A stretch of DNA of 64,000 nt from Pseudomonas brassicacearum subsp. neoaurantiaca (GTDB lineage Bacteria > Pseudomonadota > Gammaproteobacteria > Pseudomonadales > Pseudomonadaceae), in contig NZ_VDLV01000036.1 of the NCBI RefSeq assembly GCF_013608025.1, positions 70,342 to 134,341 on the forward strand, in the 5' to 3' direction. Each line of letters opens with the position of its first letter. The first letter of the stretch is position 1. Position numbers and translations under genes: made by a program. The notes beneath the pieces are model-generated. The model ran no database searches. It saw only the letters and a program-made list of their open reading frames with translations, and had not been told where the DNA came from. Positions 7,541 through 16,231 of this stretch are shown one piece after another.

Positions 7541-10315
7541 ATGTCTCTCACTGGTTTGCTGCACAGTAACACTCCGACCCTGAACCTCATCGACCCACGG
7601 GGCCTGCCGTCACGCACGGTGCGCTATTGCCGCACTTCATCAGGGCAAGATGCCGAAGCGCGGATAGAGCGCCAGGTATTCGACGCCGCCGGACGTGGGG
7701 TGGCGCAGTGGGACGCGCGGTTATGGACCCGGCACGAGGCCGGCGAGGCAGTAACACCGAACCAGACCGCAATCCATAGCCTGTCGGGGCAGGTGCTGTC
7801 GACCGTAAGCGTGGACGCGGGTTGGCGGGTGGCGCTGCCGGGCGAGGCCGGACAGGTTCGACAGGCTTGGGACGGGCGCGGTAGTCATCGCACTGATTAT
7901 GATGGCTTGCTGCGTCCGGTGGCGGCATACGAACAGGCGGCCGGGGAGGCCGGGCATCGTGTGGAGCGTCTGTCCTATGGTGGCCCCGCGGAAGCCGGCA
8001 GCAATCGTTGCGGCCGACTGCTGCGTCACGACGACCCGGCCGGCACGCGACGCTGGCCGATCTACTACCTGCGGGGCCAGGCTCGGGTCGAAATCCGCAA
8101 CTTCCTGCTGACGCTGGAGACTCCGGACTGGCCTGAGGACGAGGTCGAGCGCGATGCGTTGCTTGAGCCAGAGGCCTTTACCACGATCTGGACCCATGAC
8201 GCGTTCGGCGCGGTGCTCACCCAGATCGATGCGCGCGGCCACGAGCGGCGCCACGCGTACACGGTTGCTGGGCAGCTCAGGGAAAGCGGGTTGACTCTCT
8301 CGGGAGGTACCGAACTGTGCCTGGTCCACGAACTTGCCTACAACGCTTTCGGCCAGGTCGAATCTCAGGCGGCGGGCAACGGCGTGCGCAGCACGGCCAC
8401 CTACGATCCGGCCGACGGCCGCCTGCTGCACTTAGCGACCAGTCGCCCCGGCGGCGCCCAGCTGCAGGCACTCAGCTATGTCTACGATCGGGTTGGCAAT
8501 GTGCTGAGTATCGAGGATGGCACCGTGGCGATCACTTATTTCGCCAACCGCAAGAGCGATGGGCTAAGCACCTATGCCTACGACAGCCTGTATCAACTGA
8601 TCGAGGCAACGGGGCGGGAAACTCCCAGCGTTGGCGTAGGCCCCGGGTTGCCGGGAACCATCCCGCTGCCCGGCGCTGGAGACACCAGCGTACTCACACC
8701 TTACACCGAACGTTATGTCTATGATGCCGGTGGCAATCTCACCTTGCTGGCACACCAGGGCTTGCAGAGCTGGACCCGGCGCATGGCTATTGCCCCCACC
8801 AGCAACCGCAGCTTGCCGTGGCCAGAGAACAGCCCCGAACCGGACATCGAGGCGGGTTTCGATGCCAACGGCAACCTGCGAAGCCTGGAAGGCCAGCCAT
8901 TGGCGTGGGGCGTGCGCAACCAACTCCGGCAGGCAGCTCAACTGCTGCGCGAGGACGGGCCGGCGGACCGAGAACACTACATCTATGACGGCGGCAACTG
9001 GCGAGTGCGCAAGACCACCCTGCGCCAGGCGTTAGCCATCACTCACGTCGCCGAAGTGCGCTACTTGCCGGGGTTGGAGCTGCGGACCAACACGGCTACG
9101 GGAGAGGCGGTGGAAGTGGTCACGGCATCGGCCGGACGAGCCCAGGTGCGAGCTTTGCACTGGCAGGCGGGGCGCCCGTCCGACATCCCCAACGATCAGC
9201 TGCGCTACCAGTTCGGCGATCACTTGGGCAGTGCGGTGATGGAGCTCGATGGCCAGGCCCAACTGATGAGTCGGGAGGGCTACTATCCGTACGGCGCTAC
9301 GGCCTGGAGGGCGGCCCGCAGCGCCACAGAGGCGAAGTACAAGGTGATCCGCTACTCAAGCCAGGAGCGTGATGCCACAGGGCTCTTATATTACGGCTTC
9401 AGGTATTACGCCCCGTGGCTGCAGCGGTGGGTCAATCCGGATCCGGCGGGGGATGTCGATGGTATGAACCTGTTCAGGATGGTGCGGGGCAATCCCCTGG
9501 CTCTGATCGACAAACAGGGGCATGGCGCGGTACCCGTCATAGGCGAGGCTGCGGACGACTACCGATATTTGCCGATTGGTCTGACATCGATAAATGAGCT
9601 GAAAGATATAAGGCCAGCCGGTAATACGACACCCTTGAAAGACAGTGATTTGGTTCACTCGATTGAGCCGCCAAAAGAATTCTTGTTTGACGATGCGAGT
9701 CGCGAAACCTTTAGCGAAGCTGCGCAAGGAGCAGCGTTCACAGGCGTGGCGCATATCAATACCGGCGTGATTTATCTTGCTCCGTTGCGCGCCAGTGGGC
9801 GCTCCATGCCTCATACAAATAGAACGTGGGACAATGCAACGGTTACGAACATAAAAGGCGAAAGAGTAAAAATCCTGCCGATTACGCACAATGATCCCGC
9901 GCAACCTATACCGGGTCACACTCAATTAGCGGAGAAGATTGAGGTTGATCAAAGCGAGCTGGTTGGTTTCTCGGTAATCAAAGGGGTAGGGGGAGCAGTC
10001 TACAGTGTGGGGTACACTTCCAGGTCAAGTCAGAATACGCCGCTTGTTGAGGGTGCCGATACGATAGGTTCACCAGATGACTTTAAGAATTTTAAGTTTG
10101 TTAAAAAAAATGACCTGGTTGGATTTACGCATATCGTTGGTGTCATTCCCGAAAAATGGGCGAATCCGATCCGTAATCGCCTGACGCAAGAGTTTGGAAC
10201 ATCAACCGAAAACCCCAACCCCTTTGCTCAAGCTACTTTAACTGCAATTGCACTGCCGCCCCCACCGCCACCGCCACCCCCACCGCCATTATCGATTGGC
10301 AGACCGCGCCGCTAA
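7541..10315 (+). CDS. TccC-like RHS toxin protein, copy 1, with poly-proline C-terminal tip
   Basis: A 924-residue RHS/YD-repeat protein. The N-terminus (TPTLNLIDPRGLPSRTVRYCR) and the core end (YYGFRYYAPWLQRWVNPDP, then DGMNLFRMVRGNPLALID) match Tc-toxin C subunits such as Photorhabdus TccC. In that family the RHS core forms a cocoon and self-cleaves to free the C-terminal effector. The tip (about residues 660-924) is visibly AT-richer than the core, has no cysteine and matches nothing I recognise. Residues 906-916 are eleven consecutive prolines, followed by LSIGRPRR. I chose the ATG at 7541, the position equivalent to the start of copy 2. No TcA/TcB partner is in the window. Host-directed toxicity is inferred from the family. 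Confidence 0.85.
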   Translation: MSLTGLLHSNTPTLNLIDPRGLPSRTVRYCRTSSGQDAEARIERQVFDAAGRGVAQWDARLWTRHEAGEAVTPNQTAIHSLSGQVLSTVSVDAGWRVALPGEAGQVRQAWDGRGSHRTDYDGLLRPVAAYEQAAGEAGHRVERLSYGGPAEAGSNRCGRLLRHDDPAGTRRWPIYYLRGQARVEIRNFLLTLETPDWPEDEVERDALLEPEAFTTIWTHDAFGAVLTQIDARGHERRHAYTVAGQLRESGLTLSGGTELCLVHELAYNAFGQVESQAAGNGVRSTATYDPADGRLLHLATSRPGGAQLQALSYVYDRVGNVLSIEDGTVAITYFANRKSDGLSTYAYDSLYQLIEATGRETPSVGVGPGLPGTIPLPGAGDTSVLTPYTERYVYDAGGNLTLLAHQGLQSWTRRMAIAPTSNRSLPWPENSPEPDIEAGFDANGNLRSLEGQPLAWGVRNQLRQAAQLLREDGPADREHYIYDGGNWRVRKTTLRQALAITHVAEVRYLPGLELRTNTATGEAVEVVTASAGRAQVRALHWQAGRPSDIPNDQLRYQFGDHLGSAVMELDGQAQLMSREGYYPYGATAWRAARSATEAKYKVIRYSSQERDATGLLYYGFRYYAPWLQRWVNPDPAGDVDGMNLFRMVRGNPLALIDKQGHGAVPVIGEAADDYRYLPIGLTSINELKDIRPAGNTTPLKDSDLVHSIEPPKEFLFDDASRETFSEAAQGAAFTGVAHINTGVIYLAPLRASGRSMPHTNRTWDNATVTNIKGERVKILPITHNDPAQPIPGHTQLAEKIEVDQSELVGFSVIKGVGGAVYSVGYTSRSSQNTPLVEGADTIGSPDDFKNFKFVKKNDLVGFTHIVGVIPEKWANPIRNRLTQEFGTSTENPNPFAQATLTAIALPPPPPPPPPPPLSIGRPRR

Positions 10316-10335
10316 CATTCAGGGCTGCGCAATAA

Positions 10336-10890
10336 TCAGGGCAATGGCGAGAACGGCGTACGCCCGTCGGCGTTCTGCAATTCCATCAGGTATTTGCGAA
10401 AGATCTGTCCCAGCACCTGGGTCGCCACCTCCAACTCATCGCGGGGCATCTGCTCGGCGACTTCATCGGCGGTGTCCAAGGCTTCTTCGGCGCCATTGAC
10501 GGCCGCCATCTTCAAGACGATGTAAGCCTGGACGTTGTTCGCCGGTACGCCTTCGCCATGAAAGAACATGCCGCCGAGCTTGAATTGCGCCTGGGCATGG
10601 CCTTGTAGCGAGGCTTTTTCGAAATAGTTGAGGGCTTGCTTGAGGTCGCGGGGCGCAGCCTTGCCGTCATAGTAGAACTCGCCCAATTCATATTGCGCTT
10701 GGGCATCGCCCTCGTCGGCAGCTTTTCGACAGGCGTCGAGTGCCGGTGCGAGATCCTGTGGCTGGGTATTGAGCGTGCAACGGCCCATCGCCGGGATCAA
10801 CAACGAGTTACCGCCTGCCTGTGCGTTAGCGAGCAGGGGCTGAAGGAGCAACAGGCAGCCCAAGGCAAGGGTGCGGCCGGTGCGGTTCAT
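10336..10890 (-). CDS. Secreted Sel1-like repeat (TPR-type) protein
   Basis: A 184-residue protein with a clear signal peptide (MNRTGRTLALGCLLLLQP...ANAQA) and two Sel1-like repeats: AQAQYELGEFYYDGKAAPRD and AQAQFKLGGMFFHGEGVPAN plus flanking helices. Sel1 proteins usually act as periplasmic protein-protein scaffolds; the partner is unknown. In other pseudomonads a gene of this kind lies between hemL and the DUF1820 gene, so this is the resident locus and the two rhs genes are insertions around it. I chose the ATG at 10890, which precedes the signal peptide. A promoter-like sequence lies at 10949-10978. Confidence 0.85.
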   Translation of the reverse strand: MNRTGRTLALGCLLLLQPLLANAQAGGNSLLIPAMGRCTLNTQPQDLAPALDACRKAADEGDAQAQYELGEFYYDGKAAPRDLKQALNYFEKASLQGHAQAQFKLGGMFFHGEGVPANNVQAYIVLKMAAVNGAEEALDTADEVAEQMPRDELEVATQVLGQIFRKYLMELQNADGRTPFSPLP

Positions 10891-11306
10891 GGGAATCGAC
10901 TTACCTCTGAGGGGCGCGCGGACCCTCCGGGGGATCCAATAAGCGCGCATTATGAAATAAGCGGGGCCATCCTTACAAAGTCTTTACTCGATTTTCTGCT
11001 GCGAGGGAATGGCAGCGGCCACTTGTTGGGTAAATACGTAAGAAAAACGCTCGAGAACTATCGGCAATCGCTGACGCTGGTGTCAGCCAGCACCGTCAGT
11101 TATCACCGCGCCAGACTGAGTCGCCACCCATTACTACCTGCCGCTTTTTCTGGCCCTCACCTGACAGATCTGACAGTAGCCACACTTCTTGTCCGTGGTT
11201 AGTGTGGGTGAGGCCGCGACATCGTTCTTCACATTTACCATGTGAGGGCCACGCCCGGCGGCTACGCTGCCGCCCCCAGGTAGCTTTGGAATGGAGTTGT
11301 TTGGCT
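10891..11306. other. Spacer between Sel1 gene and rhs copy 2
   Basis: A 416-nt intergenic region without a convincing gene. It holds a promoter-like sequence for the Sel1 gene at its left end. Near 11161 is a CTGACAGATCTGACAGTAGC block that resembles the sequence upstream of rhs copy 1 (about 7357, CTGTCAGGTCTGACAGTAGC). That shared block is probably part of the mobile or duplicated unit and may include the rhs promoter. Nothing else recognisable. Confidence 0.5.
10949..10978 (-). promoter_or_regulatory. Candidate sigma70 promoter of the Sel1-repeat gene
   Basis: On the minus strand TTGTAA (10978-10973) and CATAAT (10954-10949) are separated by 18 nt. They lie about 60 nt upstream of the ATG at 10890. 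Sequence match only. Confidence 0.4.
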
Positions 11307-14075
11307 ATGACTGCTTGCTTGCATCAGTACACCCCGACTCTATCTGTCACGGACCCGCGGGGCCTGCCGTCGCGCACGGTGCGCTACTGTCGCGCGGGGG
11401 CGGCTGAGGTAGCCGAGGCGCGCGTGGAACGCCAGGCATTCGACGCGGCCGGTCGGCGAGTGGCGCAGTGGGATGCACGGCTTTGGGCGTTACAGGAGGG
11501 CCCGGTACCGCTCGCCAATCAGGTCGTGATCCCCAGCCTCTCGGGACAGGTATTGGCTAGCAAGAGCATAGATGCGGGCTGGCGTGTGGCGTTGCTGAGC
11601 GAAACCGGGCTGGCAAAGGACGTTTGGGACGGACGCGGTAGTCATGTCCGCACCGATTACGATAGCTTGCTTCGCCCGGTGGCAGTGTATGAGCAGGCGG
11701 CGGACGAGCCCGAGTGTTGTGTAGAGCGCCTGACTTACGGTGGCCCTTCGGAAGCCGACGGAAACCGTTGCGGGCAAGTGCTGCGCCACGACGACCCTGC
11801 CGGCACAAGACACTGGCCCGACTATGGCATACGAGGTCAGGCACTGACCGAGAGCCGTGCTTTTCTGCAGACGTTGGAAACTCCCGACTGGGCCGAGGAC
11901 GAGATCGCGCGTGACGCACTGCTCGAGCCCGAGGTCTATACCACGGCTTGGACCCATGACGCATTCGGTGCGGTGCTCACGCAGGTCGATGCGCGCGGTC
12001 ACAAGCAGCGCCAGGCTTACACGGTCGCGGGTCAGCTAAGCGAAAGCGCGCTGACCCTGTCGGGGGGGGCTGAGCTATGTTTGGTGCGAGAGCTGACATA
12101 CTCTGCCTTTGGCCAAATCGAGTCCCAGACGGCGGGCAACGGCGTGCGAAGCACCGCCACGTACAGCCCGGCCAACGGCCGCCTGCTGCACCTGATGACC
12201 AGCCGCTCTGACGGGATCCTTCTGCAGTCGCTCAGCTATGGCTACGATCCGGTGGGTAATGTGCTACGCATCGAGGACTCTACCGTGGCGAATGCCTACT
12301 TCGCCAACCGCAAGACCGACGGAGTGAGCACCTATGCCTACGACAGCCTGTACCAATTGATCGAGGCCTCGGGCCGGGAGAGCCCCAGCGCCGGCGTGGG
12401 CCCTGGGTTGCCGGGGATCATTCCACTCCCCGGCGGTGCAGACCCCAGCGTGCTCACGCCTTACAGCGAACGCTATACCTACGATGCCGGCGGCAATCTC
12501 ACTTTATTGACACATCACGGCCAGCAGAACTGGACCCGGCGCATGGCCGTAGCCCCCGGCAGCAATCGCAGCCTGCCCTGGCCACAGGACAGCCCCGCAC
12601 CGGATATCGAGGCGGGTTTCGATGCCAATGGCAATTTGCAGAGCCTGGAGGGCCAACCGCTAGCGTGGGACGTGCGTAACCAGTTGAAGCAAGCGACCCA
12701 GCTGTCGCGCCAGGATGGCCCGATGGACCGGGAACGTTATGTTTATGACGGCGGCAACTGGCGAGTGCGCAAGATTATCCTGCGCCAGGCGAAGGCCATC
12801 ACCCATGTCGCCGAGGTGCGCTATCTGCCGGGACTGGAGCTAAGGACCGATTCGGTCACGGGGGAAGTGCTGGATGTGGTCACGACCTCGGCCGGACGGG
12901 CCCGGGTGCGGGCGCTGCGCTGGCATGCGAGGCTCCCGCAGGACATCCACAACGACCAGTTGCGCTATGAGATGGACGATCACCTTGGCAGCGCGGTGCT
13001 GGAACTCGATGCGCAGGCCCGGTTGATGAGTCGGGAGGGTTACTACCCATATGGCGGCACGGCGTGGCGGGCGGCGCGAAACGCCACTGAAGCGAAGTAT
13101 AAGGTGATTCGTTATTCGGGCCAGGAGCGTGACGCCACAGGGCTCTCCTACTATGGCTTCAGGTATTACGCCCCGTGGTTGCAAAGATGGATCAATCCCG
13201 ACCCGGCAGGGGCGGTTGACGGGCTGAATCTCTACAGAATGGTTCAGAATAATCCCGTGTCGTTGCGTGACGCGGAGGGCTTGGCTCCACTGCTCGATCC
13301 ATTTATGCGGGATGTTGATCAAGCCAAGAGCGCCGCCCAAAAGATAATCGGCAAGACGATTGAAATTCTGGAGACAGGAAGTAGCCCCGGAATTGAAGTG
13401 GTGATGAATTTATTTTTCGGTGATTCGTCTCCTGAACGAAAGATGCACTGGAAAGAAGATCTCGGAAAAGTTCAAGCACTTATGGATGACACGAACGTTT
13501 CGCGTGATTTCAAGGATATACCTTGGCGAGAAGGTCTGACGACAGTTGCTCAGATAGATCAGAGGGAATATCAAGATTTCAAGATATATCGGCGGAGCAT
13601 GGAGCGAACTGTAGAGCAATCCAAAGATCTTTCATGGATGGAGAAAAGGAAGCTTATCAGCGAAAAGAAAGTCGATCTGAAGGATTATAAAGGGGCGAAG
13701 TTCTTACAAGCCAATAAGGAAAATTGGCAACAACTGCGTCAGATCACAGATAAGGACTTTATGGCTCAAACGATCATTCATGAATTTTCGCATGCGGCGG
13801 CAGGCACCGAAGACTATGTCTACGGTAAAGTCTTGAGCGGCATGGACCCAAGCTCTTTATATGAGCTTCCACGAGGGCAGGTTGTTCCGAAGGATCAGCT
13901 TGACGCATACAGAGAGAAGCTTAAGGGCGGCGGAGCAATAAATTTCCATCAACTAGCTTATAAAAATGCCGATTCCTTCGCTTACGCGACGACGCTTTTG
14001 TCGTTCGCAGAGTCCAAGCAGGCTATTCGACGTGAGAAATACCAGAACTTTGTGACCAATCGAGTCAGATCATAG
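11307..14075 (+). CDS. TccC-like RHS toxin protein, copy 2, with aspzincin metallopeptidase tip
   Basis: A 922-residue paralogue of copy 1. The two cores are alike over about 650 residues (both begin TPTL...DPRGLPSRTVRYCR and reach YYGFRYYAPWLQRW, then DGLNLYRMVQNNPVSLRD). The tip after about residue 655 is unrelated to that of copy 1 and AT-richer. It carries HEFSH (825-829), then GTEDYVYG (Asp836) and NADSFA (887-892). This order is the signature of aspzincin (M35-type) zinc peptidases, where two histidines and the aspartate bind zinc. I infer a protease effector released inside the target cell. No downstream immunity-like gene is present. The ATG at 11307 lies 10 nt after GGAG (TTTGGAATGGAG). 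Confidence 0.87.
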   Translation: MTACLHQYTPTLSVTDPRGLPSRTVRYCRAGAAEVAEARVERQAFDAAGRRVAQWDARLWALQEGPVPLANQVVIPSLSGQVLASKSIDAGWRVALLSETGLAKDVWDGRGSHVRTDYDSLLRPVAVYEQAADEPECCVERLTYGGPSEADGNRCGQVLRHDDPAGTRHWPDYGIRGQALTESRAFLQTLETPDWAEDEIARDALLEPEVYTTAWTHDAFGAVLTQVDARGHKQRQAYTVAGQLSESALTLSGGAELCLVRELTYSAFGQIESQTAGNGVRSTATYSPANGRLLHLMTSRSDGILLQSLSYGYDPVGNVLRIEDSTVANAYFANRKTDGVSTYAYDSLYQLIEASGRESPSAGVGPGLPGIIPLPGGADPSVLTPYSERYTYDAGGNLTLLTHHGQQNWTRRMAVAPGSNRSLPWPQDSPAPDIEAGFDANGNLQSLEGQPLAWDVRNQLKQATQLSRQDGPMDRERYVYDGGNWRVRKIILRQAKAITHVAEVRYLPGLELRTDSVTGEVLDVVTTSAGRARVRALRWHARLPQDIHNDQLRYEMDDHLGSAVLELDAQARLMSREGYYPYGGTAWRAARNATEAKYKVIRYSGQERDATGLSYYGFRYYAPWLQRWINPDPAGAVDGLNLYRMVQNNPVSLRDAEGLAPLLDPFMRDVDQAKSAAQKIIGKTIEILETGSSPGIEVVMNLFFGDSSPERKMHWKEDLGKVQALMDDTNVSRDFKDIPWREGLTTVAQIDQREYQDFKIYRRSMERTVEQSKDLSWMEKRKLISEKKVDLKDYKGAKFLQANKENWQQLRQITDKDFMAQTIIHEFSHAAAGTEDYVYGKVLSGMDPSSLYELPRGQVVPKDQLDAYREKLKGGGAINFHQLAYKNADSFAYATTLLSFAESKQAIRREKYQNFVTNRVRS

Positions 14076-14133
14076 GATGAGTTTGTTTGAGTGCTGAATA
14101 TTCAGTACCGGAACACTACTTCATATAATTCAA

Positions 14134-14151
14134 CTGCCCTGGTAAGGGCAG
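14134..14151 (+). terminator. Weak hairpin after rhs copy 2
   Basis: CTGCCCT - GGTA - AGGGCAG, a 7-bp stem 58 nt after the rhs stop. It is not followed by a T-run, so intrinsic termination is doubtful. It lies in the 203-nt convergent spacer with hemL, which otherwise shows nothing. Confidence 0.3.
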
Positions 14152-14278
14152 GGTTGACGCCCCGGGCAGCGGCTTCACTGGAAGACCGCTGCTGTGTCGA
14201 GGGGCGGTATTGTCCAGCGACAGACAGGCGCGGGACACCAATCTGAGCTGGGCGAGGGGACATCGATAAGCGGCGATC

Positions 14279-15562
14279 CTACTTCAGTGCAGCGAAGGCC
14301 CGCTCGGCCGCGTCGAGCGTGATTTTCAACTCGGCGTCGCCATGGGCGATGGAGGTGAAGCCGGCTTCGAACGCGCTCGGCGCCAGGTACACGCCACCTT
14401 CAAGCATCAGGTGGAAGAAGCGCTTGAAGCGGTCGGCGTCGCTGGCCATCACGTCATCGAAGGTCACGATGTCATCGGCGCCACTGAAGTACAGGCCGAA
14501 CATGCCGCCGGCCTGGGTGGTCACGAAGGGAATGCCCGCTGCATCGGCACGTACCTGCAAGCCGTCGAGCAGGCGCGTGGTGAACTCGGTCAGTTCGGCA
14601 TGGAAACCCGGGCGGCTGATCAGGCGCAGGGTGGTCAGGCCGGCAGCCATGGCCAGCGGATTGCCTGACAGCGTGCCAGCCTGGTAGACCGGGCCCAGCG
14701 GGGCGATGCATTCCATGATCGCGCGTTTGCCGCCGAAGCAGCCCACCGGCATGCCGCCGCCAATGATCTTGCCGAACGTGCTCAAGTCCGGCGTCACGCC
14801 GTAATGGGCCTGGGCGCCACCGAGGGCGACACGGAAACCGGTCATCACTTCATCGAAAATCAACACCACGCCGTGCTGGTCGCACAGGCTGCGCAGGCCT
14901 TCGAGAAAGCCTGGCGCCGGCGGCACGCAGTTCATGTTGCCGGCCACCGGCTCGACGATGATGCAAGCCACTTCCTGACCGACTTCGCCGAGCATCTTCT
15001 CGACTTCTTCAATATCGTTGAACGGCAAGGTCAGGGTGTGTTTGGCGAACGCCGCCGGCACGCCGGCCGAGCTCGGCACGCCTTGAGTCAGAGCGCCCGA
15101 ACCGGCCTTGACCAGCAAGCTGTCGGAGTGGCCGTGATAGCAGCCTTCGAACTTGATGATGCTGTCGCGACCGGTGTAGCCGCGCGCCAGGCGGATCGCA
15201 CTCATGGTCGCTTCGGTGCCGGAGCTGACCATGCGTACCATCTCCATCGACGGCACGATGGAGCAGACCAGGTCCGCCATCTCGGTTTCCATCGCGGTCG
15301 GGGCGCCGTAGGACAGGCCGTGTTCCAGCTGCTTGCGCACCGCATCCAACACGTCCGGATGGCTGTGACCGAGGATCATCGGACCCCACGAGCCCACATA
15401 GTCAACGTAGCGCTTGTCATCTTCGTCGGTGACGTAGGCGCCTTCGGCATGCTTGAAGAACAGCGGGGTGCCGCCGACGCTCTTGAACGCACGAACGGGC
15501 GAATTCACGCCGCCGGGGATGTGTTTCTGGGCGTTGGCAAACAGGGTTTCGGAACGGGACAT
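14279..15562 (-). CDS. hemL: Glutamate-1-semialdehyde 2,1-aminomutase
   Basis: A 427-residue PLP enzyme that makes 5-aminolevulinate from glutamate-1-semialdehyde, the second step of the C5 haem pathway. The PLP lysine lies in LSTFGKIIGGGMPVG, with the class-III aminotransferase block LIFDEVMTGFRVA ahead of it and GCYHGHSDSLLVKAG further upstream. The ATG gives MSRSETLFANAQKHIPGGVNSPVRAF, complete at the N-terminus. It lies 27 nt downstream of thiE on the same strand, so thiD-thiE-hemL may be one transcript. Confidence 0.98.
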   Translation of the reverse strand: MSRSETLFANAQKHIPGGVNSPVRAFKSVGGTPLFFKHAEGAYVTDEDDKRYVDYVGSWGPMILGHSHPDVLDAVRKQLEHGLSYGAPTAMETEMADLVCSIVPSMEMVRMVSSGTEATMSAIRLARGYTGRDSIIKFEGCYHGHSDSLLVKAGSGALTQGVPSSAGVPAAFAKHTLTLPFNDIEEVEKMLGEVGQEVACIIVEPVAGNMNCVPPAPGFLEGLRSLCDQHGVVLIFDEVMTGFRVALGGAQAHYGVTPDLSTFGKIIGGGMPVGCFGGKRAIMECIAPLGPVYQAGTLSGNPLAMAAGLTTLRLISRPGFHAELTEFTTRLLDGLQVRADAAGIPFVTTQAGGMFGLYFSGADDIVTFDDVMASDADRFKRFFHLMLEGGVYLAPSAFEAGFTSIAHGDAELKITLDAAERAFAALK

Positions 15563-15589
15563 GGTTGGGCTCTCGAAAACGAAAAATGA

Positions 15590-16216
15590 CTATTTGATGA
15601 GCAGCAGGTCGTTGAAGGCGCGGGCGCGTCGCGTCACTTCAGCGGTGCTGTCGGCGCCGAACAGGCCATGGACCACCGCGAGCAGATCGACCCCATGGGC
15701 CACCAGCGGGGCGGCGTTTTCCAGGGTGATGCCGCCAATCGCGCAAATCGGTACATGCAATTTGATGCGGGCCTGTTCGAGCAGTTCAAGGTTTGCGCTG
15801 GGCGCGCCGGGCTTGGTGCTGGAGTTGAAGAAACGGCCGAACGCGACATAGCTGGCGCCTTCGTTGACGGCCTGCTCGGCCAATTCCAGGCTGGCGTGGC
15901 AGGTAGAGCCGACGATTGCCTTGTGGCCGAGCAACGCCCGCACCGGCGCCAGCGGGCCATCGGTCTGGCCCAGGTGGACGCCGACGCCGAGGCGCGCGGC
16001 CAGTTCGGCGTCATCATTGATGATCAGTTGGGTCTTGTAGCGTTCGCACAGGTTGCGCAGGGCTTCGGCTTCGCGCAGGCGCCGGGCCTCGTCGCTGCTT
16101 TTGTCGCGGTACTGCAGCAACGTCACGCCACCTTCCAGCGCCGCTTCGACATAGACGAGGAATTTGCCGGCCAGCAACTGGCTATCGGTGACGGCATAAA
16201 GGCCACGTAGTTTCAT
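15590..16216 (-). CDS. thiE: Thiamine-phosphate synthase
   Basis: A 208-residue TIM-barrel enzyme that joins HMP-PP and the thiazole phosphate to give thiamine monophosphate. Family blocks seen are GVTLLQYRDKSSDEARR, INDDAELAARLGVGVHLGQTD, GSTCHASLELAEQA, and PICAIGGITLENAAPLVAHG. Length fits ThiE (about 205-215). It is 15 nt after thiD and 27 nt before hemL on the same strand. No TPP riboswitch was recognised upstream of either thi gene. Confidence 0.96.
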   Translation of the reverse strand: MKLRGLYAVTDSQLLAGKFLVYVEAALEGGVTLLQYRDKSSDEARRLREAEALRNLCERYKTQLIINDDAELAARLGVGVHLGQTDGPLAPVRALLGHKAIVGSTCHASLELAEQAVNEGASYVAFGRFFNSSTKPGAPSANLELLEQARIKLHVPICAIGGITLENAAPLVAHGVDLLAVVHGLFGADSTAEVTRRARAFNDLLLIK

Positions 16217-16231
16217 TTCACGGCTCCCGTG

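Noticed and set aside
10253..10290. Phase-variable frameshifting tract in rhs copy 1
   Set aside because: The proline run is built from three-base units, so slippage in those units keeps the frame. Length change is possible but on/off switching is not expected.
14076..14278. Immunity gene after rhs copy 2
   Set aside because: The 203-nt spacer has no ORF of useful length with a ribosome site; hemL follows on the other strand.
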